Origin: Pseudomonadales bacterium
GTDB lineage: Bacteria > Pseudomonadota > Gammaproteobacteria > Pseudomonadales > Azotimanducaceae
NCBI GenBank assembly: GCA_022827905.1
Contig: JAJEIQ010000048.1
Location: 1 to 34,181, forward strand
Length of the DNA stretch: 34,181 nt
Reading direction: 5' to 3'
Shown here: in pieces, positions 1 through 8,520 of the stretch
Layout: each line of letters opens with the position of its first letter
Numbering within the stretch: position 1 is the first letter of the stretch
The notes under the pieces: model-generated
Databases searched by the model: none
The model's input: the letters and a program-made list of their open reading frames with translations, nothing else
What the model was told of the DNA's origin: nothing
Program-made: the position numbers and the translations under genes

Positions 1-15
1 CCTCCAAGGGCCGCC

Positions 16-31
16 CTCCGCTTGCGCGGAG
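16..31. repeat. short hairpin at the window edge
   Basis: CTCCGC (16-21), loop TTGC, GCGGAG (26-31) form a perfect 6-bp stem. No T-run follows, so a rho-independent terminator is not supported. It may be the edge of a palindromic repeat or the tail of a neighbouring gene outside the window. The rest of 1-119 shows no gene I can support. Confidence 0.3.
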
Positions 32-119
32 CGCCCGGAGGGACCATCATCAGCGCTCAAACCAACCCCCGGAGACCGGCCCGGCAGGACTTCCCCGCAA
101 CCCCCTTCCTTCAGGCTCA

Positions 120-134
120 TTTCCATATTGGAAA
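120..134. promoter_or_regulatory. dyad TTTCCA-TAT-TGGAAA, possible operator
   Basis: TTTCCA (120-125) and TGGAAA (129-134) are exact inverted copies around TAT, about 40 bases upstream of the small gene at 176. It is AT-rich in a GC-rich setting, as operators often are. A further hairpin, GCACC-GCC-GGTGC (151-163), lies between it and the start codon. No regulator gene is adjacent, so the function is inferred. Confidence 0.25.
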
Positions 135-175
135 ACACTACCGGCGCACGGCACCGCCGGTGCTACCATGGGGCG

Positions 176-442
176 ATGTTCTGCCACGCCTTTGCCTACC
201 GGGGTCGCGATTTCGCCGTTCGCCAAACCGCTGAGGGCGAACTGGCGCTGATGCTCGGCAAGGTGGTGCGCAAGCAGTGCCCGCCGTCCGACCGCGAGCC
301 CCAATACCTATGGACCAACGTCGAGTTGGAGTGGGAGGAGCACCACTACATCGAAGTGCGGTACTGGGCCCGGAGCGGACGGCTGCGCATCACGGCGAAT
401 GGACAGCCGCTGCACGATGATGCGGTCGCTAGGGCAGGATAG
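176..442 (+). CDS. small hypothetical protein (88 aa)
   Basis: I do not recognise the family. The frame is open from a TTG at 128, but the ATG at 176 gives the more natural start, MFCHAF. The 88-residue product has no signal peptide or membrane segment. It is rich in charged and aromatic residues, and the second half (LEWEEHHYIEVRYWARSGRL) alternates in a way that suggests beta strands. It ends 22 bases before the convergent alcohol dehydrogenase, so the two share a terminator region. It could be a spurious frame, but codon composition and the lack of a better frame argue for a real gene. Confidence 0.45.
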   Translation: MFCHAFAYRGRDFAVRQTAEGELALMLGKVVRKQCPPSDREPQYLWTNVELEWEEHHYIEVRYWARSGRLRITANGQPLHDDAVARAG

Positions 443-463
443 CTTGCACTCAAACTGCGGTGT

Positions 464-1486
464 TCAACGCCGCGGTTCCACGATGATTTTCGCGTGTTGC
501 TGCGGCGAGCCCAGCACCTCGAAGGCATCCGCCACCTCGTCGAGGCCGACTCGTCCCGTGACCAGGCCCTCCACCGCCAAGGTGCCCTCGGCGATGCCCT
601 TCAGGGTTTCGGCGAACTCCGCCAGGCTGTAGCCGAGCACGAACTGGACGTTGAGCTCCTTGTTGACGGCGATCAGGGGCCGGACGCGGTCGGTTTGCAA
701 GCACACGCCCACCACGACGATGCGGGCGTTGCGCGGCGCGCCGAGAAAGACGCCGTCCAGCATGCCGGGCACGCCGACGCATTCAAATACCACGAGATCC
801 TTGGCGGCACGGATTTCCGGCTGCTCGAACGGGTCGGCCTGCGCCGGGTCGAGCAGCAGGTCGGCCCCTTGGGCGGCGGCAAAATCCCGCCGGCCGCGCG
901 AGAAGTCGGTGGCGATGACGGCGCCAGCCCCGGCAGCCTTCAGCGCCGTGATCACCGCCAGCCCCACCGGCCCGCAGCCGAGCACCAGCGCCGTCTGGCC
1001 CTCGCCCACCGCCGCCTTGCGCACGGCATGCAAGCCCACCGCCATGGGTTCGGTCAGCGCCGCCAAATCGGCCGGCGTGCCCGCCGGCACCGGCAGCGCC
1101 AAGCGTTCCGATAACAAAAAGAACTCGGCAAACGCCCCGTGGGCCTCGTTCGAGTAGCCAATGGGCAAGGCCGCAGCCCTAGTGAGCACGGGAACCGAGC
1201 AGAGCACGTCCCCTGCCTTCAGCCGGCGCTCGGTGTCCGGCCCGTAATCAACCAATTCCGCGGCAAACTCGTGGCCAAGCACCACGGGATCAAAGGTGGT
1301 GAGCTTGAAGGCGCCGCCCGCCTCCCGGCTGGTGGCCACAAACTCGTCCGTGTGGGCGGCGGCATGGAGGTCGGAGCCGCAGATGCCGCAGGCCAAGGAG
1401 CGGACCAGCAGTTCGCCCGGCCCCGGTTCGGGCATTTCCAAGTCGTCTACCCAGATGCGACCCCTTTGCATCAGCGCGGCGCGCAT
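464..1486 (-). CDS. zinc-dependent alcohol dehydrogenase (MDR superfamily)
   Basis: A 340-residue medium-chain dehydrogenase/reductase, expected to oxidise an alcohol or polyol with NAD(P). Catalytic-zinc ligands are visible as Cys36 in the CGICGSDLH motif and His72-Glu73 in LGHEF, with a further conserved Glu146. The Rossmann motif is GCGPVG (170-175), and Asp194 after the second strand favours NAD over NADP. The four-cysteine structural-zinc lobe expected near residues 95-112 is missing; only Cys96 is present. The family therefore resembles MDR enzymes without structural zinc. Translation starts at ATG 1486 with only a weak ribosome site. It is divergent from the PhyH pair across 67 bases, suggesting shared control and perhaps a shared pathway. 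The substrate cannot be told from sequence. Confidence 0.85.
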   Translation of the reverse strand: MRAALMQRGRIWVDDLEMPEPGPGELLVRSLACGICGSDLHAAAHTDEFVATSREAGGAFKLTTFDPVVLGHEFAAELVDYGPDTERRLKAGDVLCSVPVLTRAAALPIGYSNEAHGAFAEFFLLSERLALPVPAGTPADLAALTEPMAVGLHAVRKAAVGEGQTALVLGCGPVGLAVITALKAAGAGAVIATDFSRGRRDFAAAQGADLLLDPAQADPFEQPEIRAAKDLVVFECVGVPGMLDGVFLGAPRNARIVVVGVCLQTDRVRPLIAVNKELNVQFVLGYSLAEFAETLKGIAEGTLAVEGLVTGRVGLDEVADAFEVLGSPQQHAKIIVEPRR

Positions 1487-1513
1487 CAGGCAATGGCTCG
1501 CGTTTCAAGCTTC

Positions 1514-1526
1514 ATGGTGTCACCAT
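1514..1526. promoter_or_regulatory. palindrome ATGGTG-T-CACCAT in a divergent promoter
   Basis: A perfect 6+1+6 dyad lies in the middle of the 67-base gap between the divergent alcohol dehydrogenase (start 1486) and the first PhyH gene (start 1554). Its position fits an operator for a dimeric repressor controlling both directions. No regulator gene is nearby, so the role is inferred. Confidence 0.35.
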
Positions 1527-1553
1527 ATCCAAGATGGGCGTTGGCGTGAAGTG

Positions 1554-2372
1554 ATGCTGACCACTGAGGACATCAAACAGTTCCACGAATCGGGGTATTG
1601 CGTTGCCCCAGTCGTGTTCAATGCGGAACAGATACGCCAGGCGCGCCATGCCGTGGACCGGGTCTATTCGGGCGATCTGGACGACGGGCGATCGTGGCCC
1701 TTTATCGAGCCGGTGATGGGGAACGGGCCGCATGACGTTCGCACCACCTTGTTTTCGGCCCATGTGAACCGGACCATCCGGTCCATGGCGGCCAACGAAG
1801 AGCTCGTGCGCATGGCGGCGGCGTTGTTGGGTTGCGAGGCGGTGCGCCTATGGCAAGACCAAGCCATCTGGAAGCCGGGCACCGGCGGCGTGCTGGTGGA
1901 TGAGGGCAACATTGGCTTTCATCAGGATTATTCCTATTGGCAGGACAGCTCCACGACCAACATGGTCAGCGCCAACATCGCATTGCAGGACGTGACCGTG
2001 GAAAACGGCGCGTTGCGCATGATTCCGGGCTCGCACAAACTGGGCTTGATCGACGACCTAATAGGCGGGTTTTTCGAAGGCAACTTGAGCGAGACCCGCA
2101 AGCGGCTGGATGCCGAACTGGACCTGCAGGTGGATGTGCCGCTCGAACTCAAGGCCGGCCAAGTCTCGTTCCACCACTCGCTGACGGTACACGCTTCGGG
2201 GCCCAACACAACCGCGCTCCCTCGCTTGGTGCTGGCTCCGGCCTACATCGCTGACGGTACCTACTACCGGGCCGAAGGGCAGCCGCCGTGCCCGCATAGC
2301 CTGTTCCTGGGCGACGATCGCCAGCATGGGACGCCGTTTGCCGGTGAGTTTTTCCCTCTGCTGCGGCAATGA
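1554..2372 (+). CDS. phytanoyl-CoA dioxygenase (PhyH) family protein
   Basis: A 272-residue non-haem Fe(II)/2-oxoglutarate dioxygenase of the PhyH type, expected to hydroxylate a small organic substrate. The facial triad is readable: His123 and Asp125 in FHQDYSYW, and a distal His213 in TVHASGPN. Arg224 in LPRLVL is positioned to bind the 2-oxoglutarate carboxylate, and NGALRMIPGSHK (151-162) is a PhyH signature. The frame stays open back to 1296, but that stretch lies antisense to the dehydrogenase. The start MLTTEDIKQF at 1554 matches the usual PhyH beginning. It overlaps the next gene by ATGA, so the two are translationally coupled. The substrate is unknown. Confidence 0.88.
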   Translation: MLTTEDIKQFHESGYCVAPVVFNAEQIRQARHAVDRVYSGDLDDGRSWPFIEPVMGNGPHDVRTTLFSAHVNRTIRSMAANEELVRMAAALLGCEAVRLWQDQAIWKPGTGGVLVDEGNIGFHQDYSYWQDSSTTNMVSANIALQDVTVENGALRMIPGSHKLGLIDDLIGGFFEGNLSETRKRLDAELDLQVDVPLELKAGQVSFHHSLTVHASGPNTTALPRLVLAPAYIADGTYYRAEGQPPCPHSLFLGDDRQHGTPFAGEFFPLLRQ

Positions 2373-3142
2373 GCGCAGAGCCCTATCAAGCAGCCTCGCT
2401 GGCGGCATCCGCTCTGGAGCGCGACGGCTACTTTGTGGCCAGAGCGCTGGTCGATGCGGATTTCATTCAGGAGGCTCGCGCAGCGGTTGAGGCGGCATTG
2501 CATCCGCTCATGGGGCCGGTCGAGTTCGAAGCGGAGGTGGGCTACCCGGGCGCTCCCGCGCACCTTGAATCCCAAGGTGGCCGCACGCCGCGCCGACTGC
2601 TGCACGCGGCCTCCCGCTTTCCGGAACTCGGCGACTGGGCGCGCAGCGCCGAAGTGGCCAACCTGCTCAAACCCTGGCTCGGTGCCGAGGCGCTGCTCTC
2701 CCAATGCCACCACAACTGCGTGATGACCAAGCACCCCGGCTACAGCAGCGCCACGCTCTGGCATCAAGACATCCGCTACTGGTCCTTCGACCGGCCTGAA
2801 CTGCTCTCAGCTTGGCTGGCGCTGGGCGAGGAGAACAGCCGCAACGGGGCGCTGCGAATCATTCCCGGCAGCCATCGGCTGCATCTCGACCGGGGACGTT
2901 TCGACCGGGACCTGTTCCTGCGCCCGGACCTGCCAGAGAACAAGGCCCTCATCCGCGGTTCCCGGGAGGTGGCCTTAGCGCCAGGCGACGTGTTGTTCTT
3001 CCATTGCCGGGCCATGCACGCCGCCGGGGTCAACCGCAGCGACCGGATCAAGCTGTCCTGCGTGTTCACCTACCACGCGGCAGATAACCGCCCCATACCC
3101 AACACGCGCTCCGACCGCTATCCGGGGCTGCCGCTGGGCTAA
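2369..3142 (+). CDS. second PhyH-family dioxygenase
   Basis: A 257-residue paralogous dioxygenase that shares an ATGA stop/start with the first one. The iron ligands are His132 and Asp134 in WHQDIRYW and distal His217 in RAMHAAGVN; the PhyH signature NGALRIIPGSHR is at 159-170. Overall similarity to its neighbour is low outside these motifs, so this looks like two different catalysts in one route rather than a recent duplication. It ends convergently with the acyl-CoA dehydrogenase: the two stop codons overlap by two bases (3139-3142). The substrate is unknown; tandem PhyH genes next to a dehydrogenase suggest stepwise oxidation of one compound. Confidence 0.87.
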   Translation: MSAEPYQAASLAASALERDGYFVARALVDADFIQEARAAVEAALHPLMGPVEFEAEVGYPGAPAHLESQGGRTPRRLLHAASRFPELGDWARSAEVANLLKPWLGAEALLSQCHHNCVMTKHPGYSSATLWHQDIRYWSFDRPELLSAWLALGEENSRNGALRIIPGSHRLHLDRGRFDRDLFLRPDLPENKALIRGSREVALAPGDVLFFHCRAMHAAGVNRSDRIKLSCVFTYHAADNRPIPNTRSDRYPGLPLG

Positions 3143-4236
3143 ATCACTCCTTTGTCCAAGTCCAGCTTGCCGCGGGCCAGGTTGAGCCGCAGCACGTCGG
3201 AGGCGCCCTCCGCCAGCCGCCAGGCGCGTACCCGGCGGTACAGGCTTTCCAAGGGGTGGCCCACCACCAGGGCGCTGCCACCGACCAACTGGATGCCCGC
3301 ATCGACGATCTCGGTGATGGCTTCGGTGGCGAACACCTTGCACATGATGCCTTCGTTGACGGTGTTGGCGCCGCTTTCCGCCAAGCGGGCGGTGCGGTAG
3401 AGCATGCTGCGGGCGGCAAACGCCTTGATGCGCATGTCCGCGTAACGCAGCCGCACACCCTCCTTGGCGCCCCTCGGCGTGCCCTTGCGGTCCGCTTGGT
3501 GCAGGTGGGCGGTGACCTCATCGACCACCCAGCGGGCGAGGCCCACGCATTGGGCGGCGATCAGCAACCGGGTGTCGCCAATTTGGCCGAGCGCGCGGGG
3601 CAGCCCTTCGCCCGGTTGACCGATGATGTGCGCCTTGGGCACGCGGACGGCGTTGAACTCAAAGGCGGCATGGTGGCTGCCGTCCAAGGACTCGAAGCGC
3701 TGCGTCATTTCAAGGCCGGGGCTGTCCGTCTCGACCACCACCAGCGCGGGGCCGGCCCCGTCGATGCGCACCAAGGTGTTGATGAAGTCGGCGTCGGCGC
3801 CGCCGGTGACGTAGGACTTGCAGCCGTTGACGATCAACGTCTCGCCATCGAAGCGGCCCGTAACCGGCCTTTCCTCCGGTTCCGTGAAGCCGAATGCGGC
3901 CCGCTTCTCGCCGCGCAGCATGGGCTCGAGGAAGGCGCTCGCCAAGGGCTCCCCGCAGTTGGCCAAAACCCCAGGGCCGGGGCCGAAAACCGCCTCCAGC
4001 CAAGGCGGATTGTGGGCCGCCAGTTCCTCACGCACGACGGTCAGCGCCAGCGGTCCCGCTGCCGTGCCGCCATACTCCCGAGGTTGGGTCATGGCGTGGA
4101 AGCCTTCCGCCTGGGCCGCCGCAATCACTTGTGCCCGTGCGTCGGCCTGGCCCGCTAAGGGCAGCAGGGTCGATTCCGCGAAGCGTTTGGCGCGCTGGCG
4201 CAAGGCCTCAAGTTCGGCGTCCAGGGATTCGGGCAT
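3139..4236 (-). CDS. acyl-CoA dehydrogenase family protein (365 aa)
   Basis: An FAD-dependent acyl-CoA dehydrogenase, on the short side for the family (usually 380-400). The central beta domain carries FGFTEPEERPVTGRFDG and VNGCKSYVTGG; the C-terminal helical domain ends in LAEGASDVLRLNLARG, where Glu343 takes the position of the catalytic base. The N-terminal alpha domain is compact. The start at 4236 has an excellent ribosome site (AAGGAG, 9 bases upstream). It is the last gene of the cmoA-cmoB-wHTH run, 24 bases after the previous stop. The link to tRNA modification is probably transcriptional only. Acyl chain preference is not readable. Confidence 0.88.
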   Translation of the reverse strand: MPESLDAELEALRQRAKRFAESTLLPLAGQADARAQVIAAAQAEGFHAMTQPREYGGTAAGPLALTVVREELAAHNPPWLEAVFGPGPGVLANCGEPLASAFLEPMLRGEKRAAFGFTEPEERPVTGRFDGETLIVNGCKSYVTGGADADFINTLVRIDGAGPALVVVETDSPGLEMTQRFESLDGSHHAAFEFNAVRVPKAHIIGQPGEGLPRALGQIGDTRLLIAAQCVGLARWVVDEVTAHLHQADRKGTPRGAKEGVRLRYADMRIKAFAARSMLYRTARLAESGANTVNEGIMCKVFATEAITEIVDAGIQLVGGSALVVGHPLESLYRRVRAWRLAEGASDVLRLNLARGKLDLDKGVI

Positions 4237-4245
4237 TGGGGGTTT

Positions 4246-4257
4246 CTCCTTAAGGAG
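4246..4257. promoter_or_regulatory. ribosome site embedded in the palindrome CTCCTTAAGGAG
   Basis: A 12-base perfect palindrome lies immediately upstream of the acyl-CoA dehydrogenase. On the minus strand its right half is the Shine-Dalgarno AAGGAG. Paired on itself it would hide the ribosome site, so it could tune translation within the operon. It may equally be coincidence. Confidence 0.35.
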
Positions 4258-4260
4258 GTC

Positions 4261-4632
4261 TTACAGCGCCGGCGCGACCAAGATGGCGACGATCAGCAAC
4301 AGGAACAGCACCATCGCCGCGAAGGCGTAGAAGACCAGGCTCTCCCGGCGCGCTTGAGCCTTCAGGAACTGCTCCACCTCTTCCGGTTCGCGGGCCGTCA
4401 TGGCGCTGGTGAGGCGGTAGCGGGTGATGCCGTCACGCTTCGGCAGCCGCACGAACAACTCCGGGGTGCGTTCCAGCATGCGCGCCACATCGGCGAAGGC
4501 AATGCCCGTGTGACGGGACAACTGGGTGGGATGCAGGCCCTTGCCCGGGTGGTTCAAAAAGCACTGGTACAGGTCAAACAGCCGGCGAATCCTGCCGCGA
4601 AACCTGAAGTTGAAGGGAATCAGGCCGAACAT
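4261..4632 (-). CDS. winged-helix-like protein with C-terminal membrane anchor
   Basis: A 123-residue protein I cannot name. Residues 8-24 are strongly basic and aromatic. Residues 32-75 look like a winged helix: a helix around HPTQLSRHTGI, a second around FADVARMLERTPELF, then a wing (RLPKRDGITRYRLT). A charged linker (EPEEVEQFLKAQARRE) leads to one hydrophobic helix at 99-120. The expected topology is a cytoplasmic DNA- or protein-binding domain tethered to the inner membrane. It starts 6 bases after the cmoB stop and lies in the same operon. It could be a membrane-bound regulator or simply use the fold for protein contact. Confidence 0.65.
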   Translation of the reverse strand: MFGLIPFNFRFRGRIRRLFDLYQCFLNHPGKGLHPTQLSRHTGIAFADVARMLERTPELFVRLPKRDGITRYRLTSAMTAREPEEVEQFLKAQARRESLVFYAFAAMVLFLLLIVAILVAPAL

Positions 4633-4638
4633 GGCACT

Positions 4639-5586
4639 TCAATTTAGGTTCCTTGCCACCGCAACGCAACGTCTGGGCGCCGGATGCCCTTCGATGGTTT
4701 GCCCGGAATCGTCGGGATTCAGGGCTTCGGCCAGGGACTCGAACCGCATCCAAGGCGTCGAACGCTGTTCCGTCCCGGTGGTGGCCGCAATGTCGATGAT
4801 CCGCGCTTCCTCGAACCCGGCCGCAACCAAGGCGTTCAGCAAGCTGTTCGGGGTCGGAATCTCGGGCACGTTGCGCATGCGGGCATAGCGTCCCGTCGGG
4901 CGTAGCGGCGCGGCGCGCTCGACGATGAGGGTTTCCACGATGACTTGACCGCCGGCCTTGAGGCTGCGGCGCAGGCGCTTGAGATGCTCGTCGGGGGTGC
5001 GCTGATGGTAGAGCACCCCCATGCTGAACGCGGCGTCAAAGCGGGCTTCGATGAGCCGCTCCGGCAACTGCTCGAAACGCACCGGCAGCACCGCATTGCG
5101 TTGGTCGCCCGCGTAGTGGTTGATGGCCTGGTGCTGCATGTGGAACAGGGGCGTGGCGTCGATGCCGACCACCCGCTCGGCACCCGCCTCAAGCATCCGC
5201 CAACCGAAGTAGCCGTTGCCGCAGCCGACATCGAGCACCGCCGCGCCCACCAAGTCCACCGCAGGCGCCACCCGGCGCCACTTGAGGTCCGAACGCCATT
5301 CCGCATCGATGCGCACCCCGAACAGGTCGAACGGCCCCTTGCGCCAGGGATGCAGGGCTTGGAGGGCTTCCCGCAGCCGGGCGCGGTCCTTAGCAGCCAA
5401 GTCGCCTGCAACCGCAACCACATCGCCGTACTCGGCCCGAACGCCGCAGGCCGCGGGCAAGCGGTCCAACGCAGCTTGCCAGCGGCGACAGTCGCCATGC
5501 CGGTTGAGGTGGGCGAACAGCGCTGCATCAAGCTCGGCCCAATCCGGCAGCGCCTCATAGACCGTCGCGAAGCGGGCGTCCGGCAC
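4639..5586 (-). CDS. cmoB: tRNA U34 carboxymethyltransferase CmoB
   Basis: Transfers a carboxymethyl group from carboxy-S-adenosylmethionine to 5-hydroxyuridine-34 of tRNAs, giving the cmo5U wobble base. Recognised by PWRKGPFDLFG and IDAEWRSDLKW before the methyltransferase core, VLDVGCGNGYFGWRM, FSMGVLYHQRTPDEHL, and the C-terminal signature around TEQRSTPWMRFESLAEAL and EGHPAPRRCVAVAR. Its 315 residues match the usual length (about 323). It starts with GTG at 5586, with TGGAG six bases upstream inside the spacer. It follows cmoA by 10 bases, so substrate synthesis and use are co-transcribed. Confidence 0.96.
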   Translation of the reverse strand: MPDARFATVYEALPDWAELDAALFAHLNRHGDCRRWQAALDRLPAACGVRAEYGDVVAVAGDLAAKDRARLREALQALHPWRKGPFDLFGVRIDAEWRSDLKWRRVAPAVDLVGAAVLDVGCGNGYFGWRMLEAGAERVVGIDATPLFHMQHQAINHYAGDQRNAVLPVRFEQLPERLIEARFDAAFSMGVLYHQRTPDEHLKRLRRSLKAGGQVIVETLIVERAAPLRPTGRYARMRNVPEIPTPNSLLNALVAAGFEEARIIDIAATTGTEQRSTPWMRFESLAEALNPDDSGQTIEGHPAPRRCVAVARNLN

Positions 5587-5596
5587 AAGTGCTCCA

Positions 5597-6316
5597 TCAA
5601 CCCTTAATGGCGACCATCGAGCACCAGTTCAGGCAGCAAAACCAGGTGCGGACGGTTTTGAATCCGGCGCGTTCAAGCCGCTGGCGGTGCTCGGCCTCGG
5701 TATCGACGATCATCACGTTTTCCAGCGCCTCCCGCTTTTGGCTGACTTCCAAGTCGCTGTAGCCGTTGGCCTTTTTGTAGGCGATGTGCAGCGATTCGGA
5801 CCAAGCTTGGTCCACCTTGCCGCTGAAGCGGATTTTCTCGGAAAGAATGACCAGGCCGCCCGGCAGCAAGGCTTCGCAGCAGCGATCGAGCAAGCCTTGG
5901 CGGTCGGCCGGCGGAATGAACTGCAGCACGTAGTTCAGGAGCACGACGCTGGCGCCGGCGACGTCCGTTTGCCGGATGTCCTGCTCCCGGAAGGTCACCC
6001 GCTCATCCTCGATGTTCGCCGCCGCCCGGTCCAGCATCGGCGCCGATGAGTCCACGGCGACTATTCGGCAGGGCTTGCTGCCCAAGGCACGCAGCAGCGC
6101 CAACGTGGTGGCACCTTGGGAGCAGCCGAGATCGAAGGCCAATCCCCCTTCCGGCAGGCTTTCGGCGGCAATCAGCCCGGAGATGGGAACGACGGTTTCA
6201 AAGCCGGGCACGCTGCGCCGAATCATGTCGGGGAACACCTCAGCCACCGCTTCGTCGAAGGCGAAGTCCACGATCTGCGGGCGCTTTTGCTGAAAGAGGC
6301 GGTCCTTGCGGTTCAT
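5597..6316 (-). CDS. cmoA: carboxy-S-adenosyl-L-methionine synthase CmoA
   Basis: Converts S-adenosylmethionine and prephenate to carboxy-SAM, the donor used by CmoB. The 239-residue chain carries the family phrases FDEAVAEVFPDMIRRSVPG, FDLGCSQGATTL (SAM-binding loop), LNYVLQFIPP, YKKANGYSDLEVSQKREAL and the closing WFCCLNWCSMVAIKG. It is the first gene of the four-gene minus-strand operon and is divergent from ppk1 across 61 bases, so its promoter must lie in 6317-6377. No clear -35/-10 pair can be read there. Confidence 0.96.
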   Translation of the reverse strand: MNRKDRLFQQKRPQIVDFAFDEAVAEVFPDMIRRSVPGFETVVPISGLIAAESLPEGGLAFDLGCSQGATTLALLRALGSKPCRIVAVDSSAPMLDRAAANIEDERVTFREQDIRQTDVAGASVVLLNYVLQFIPPADRQGLLDRCCEALLPGGLVILSEKIRFSGKVDQAWSESLHIAYKKANGYSDLEVSQKREALENVMIVDTEAEHRQRLERAGFKTVRTWFCCLNWCSMVAIKG

Positions 6317-6377
6317 GAGCGGGCTGTAGGCAGTGATAGACTGGTTGTTCGGTCACAACCTATTTTAGCCGCAGCCC

Positions 6378-8447
6378 GTGGACGCCGAAGCGCTTAACAG
6401 TCCGGACCTCTACATCAATCGGGAGCTCTCCCTGCTGGAGTTCCACGGCCGGGTGCTGGCCCAAGCCCGGGACGAGGCCCTGCCGCTGCTCGAACGGCTG
6501 CGCTTCCTTTGCATTTCCAGCTCGGTGCTCGATGAGTTTTTCGAGATTCGGGTGGCGGGACTCAAGCAACAGGAGGCCTACGGGGTGGTGCAGCGCGGGC
6601 CGGACAACCTGTCGCCCTCAGAACAACTGCGCCGCATCGCGCCGCAAGCCCGGGCGCTGATCGACGAGCAGTACCGGGTGTTGAACGAGGAGTTGCTGCC
6701 GACCCTGGACGAAGAGGGCATTCACTTCATCAACAAGGCTGATTGGAACGCCGCCCAGCTCAAGTGGATCAAGCGCTACTTCAACCACGAGCTGGCGCCC
6801 ATCATGAGCCCCATCGGGCTCGACCCCGCGCACCCCTTCCCCGACCCGCTCAACAAGAGCCTGGCCTTCATCGTCAACCTCAAGGGCAAGGACGCCTTCG
6901 GCCGCAACAGCGGCAAGGCCATCGTGCAGGCGCCCCGCGCCCTGCCGCGGGTGGTGCGGCTGCCGGAGTCCTGCGCCGACGGCCCCAACGACTTCGTGCT
7001 GCTGTCGTCGATTATCGACGCGCACATGGATGAGCTGTTTCCCGGCATGCAGGCCACCGGGGTCTACCAGTTCCGGGTCACGCGCAACAGCGACTTGTTC
7101 GTTGACGAGGAGGAGGTGGACGACCTCTTGCGCGCCTTGGAAGGGGAACTGCCCTCGCGCCGCTACGGCGACGCGGTGCGCCTCGAAGTGGCCCAGGACT
7201 GTCCGGAGGAGCTCGAGGCCTTCCTAACCGCCCAATTCCATCTCTCCCGAGAGGACGTGTTCCGCTGCAGCGGCCCGGTCAATCTCATGCGCTTGGCCAC
7301 CGTGCCGGACTTGGTGGACCGGCCGGACCTCAAGTATCCGGGGTTTCGGCCCGGCGTCCCGGACCGGGTGCGCCGCGCCAACGACATGTTTGAGGCCATC
7401 GCCGCTGGCGATGTGCTGCTGCACCACCCGTTCGAGTCCTTTGCGCCCTTCCTCGAGTTTCTGCGCCAAGCCGCCAAGGACCCCGGCGTGCTGTCCATTC
7501 GTCAAACCCTCTACCGCACCGGCGCCCAGTCGGCGGTGGTGGAGGCGCTGACCGAGGCAGCCTCCAACGGCAAGGAGGTGATGGTGGTGATCGAACTGCG
7601 GGCGCGCTTCGACGAGGCCGCCAACATCGAGCTCGCCAACCACTTGCAAAGCGCGGGCGCGCAGGTGGTTTACGGGGTGGTGGGGCACAAGACCCACGCG
7701 AAGATGTGCATGGTGATCCGCCGCGAGGGGCGGGCGTTGAAGCGCTACGTGCATCTCGGCACCGGCAACTACCACACCAGCACGGCGCGGCTCTACACCG
7801 ACTACGGCCTGTTCACCTGCGACCCGGCGATGGGCAACGACGTGCAGAAGGTGTTTGCGCAGTTGACCGCCATGGGTCGGGCCGGGCGTCTGAAGAAGCT
7901 CTTGCAGTCGCCGTTCACCATGCACAAGTCGATGCTGGAGTACATTGACGCGGAGGCGGAGAACGCCCGCAACAACAAGCCCGCCCGGGTGGCAGCGAAG
8001 ATGAACTCACTGATCGACCGCACCATCATCGAGGCGCTTTACCGGGCAAGCCAAGCGGGCGTCACCATCGACCTGATCGTGCGCGGCGTTTGCGCCCTGC
8101 GCCCCGGGGTGCCCGGGGTGTCGGAGAACATTCGAGTGCGCTCCATCGTCGGCCGCTTCCTCGAGCACACCCGGGTGTTCTACTTCGAGAACGGCGGGGA
8201 ACCCAAGGTTTACCTGTCCAGCGCCGACTGGATGGGGCGCAACTTCTTCAACCGCGTGGAGGTGTGCTTCCCGATCGAGGACGAAGAGCTGAGGAAGCGG
8301 GTGGTGCAGGAGTCCATCGACAACTACCTCAAGGACAACTGCCAAGCCTGGCAGCTCAGCCAGGACGGCAGCTACCAAGCCACCGCCGGCCCAAGAGCCC
8401 AGCGGCGCAGCGCCCAGCAATCCCTACTGGCCAAGTTATCCAATTAG
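6378..8447 (+). CDS. ppk1: polyphosphate kinase 1
   Basis: Reversibly transfers the terminal phosphate of ATP to polyphosphate, at the inner membrane or cytosol. The 689-residue chain has the PPK1 layout: an N-terminal domain (YINRELSLLEFHGRVLAQA, LDEFFEIRVAGLKQQ), the head domain, then two phospholipase-D-like catalytic domains. His440 in GHKTHAKM corresponds to the autophosphorylated His435 of E. coli, and His597 in LEHTRVFYFENGG to His592. YVHLGTGNYHTSTARLYTDYG and VYLSSADWMGRN are also family hallmarks. The start is GTG at 6378. In many relatives ppx follows directly; here a TonB receptor intervenes and ppx is on the other strand. Confidence 0.96.
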   Translation: MDAEALNSPDLYINRELSLLEFHGRVLAQARDEALPLLERLRFLCISSSVLDEFFEIRVAGLKQQEAYGVVQRGPDNLSPSEQLRRIAPQARALIDEQYRVLNEELLPTLDEEGIHFINKADWNAAQLKWIKRYFNHELAPIMSPIGLDPAHPFPDPLNKSLAFIVNLKGKDAFGRNSGKAIVQAPRALPRVVRLPESCADGPNDFVLLSSIIDAHMDELFPGMQATGVYQFRVTRNSDLFVDEEEVDDLLRALEGELPSRRYGDAVRLEVAQDCPEELEAFLTAQFHLSREDVFRCSGPVNLMRLATVPDLVDRPDLKYPGFRPGVPDRVRRANDMFEAIAAGDVLLHHPFESFAPFLEFLRQAAKDPGVLSIRQTLYRTGAQSAVVEALTEAASNGKEVMVVIELRARFDEAANIELANHLQSAGAQVVYGVVGHKTHAKMCMVIRREGRALKRYVHLGTGNYHTSTARLYTDYGLFTCDPAMGNDVQKVFAQLTAMGRAGRLKKLLQSPFTMHKSMLEYIDAEAENARNNKPARVAAKMNSLIDRTIIEALYRASQAGVTIDLIVRGVCALRPGVPGVSENIRVRSIVGRFLEHTRVFYFENGGEPKVYLSSADWMGRNFFNRVEVCFPIEDEELRKRVVQESIDNYLKDNCQAWQLSQDGSYQATAGPRAQRRSAQQSLLAKLSN

Positions 8448-8520
8448 GCGTAAACTAAATTGCCCAAAGGCGTAGCCACCTAGGCTTCGGTTTTCACAAA
8501 AAGCAATTCGGGAGACTCTC

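Noticed and set aside
1296-1553. N-terminal extension of the first PhyH protein
   Set aside because: It is antisense to the alcohol dehydrogenase, and the product lacks leader or domain features; ATG 1554 gives the family's normal N-terminus.
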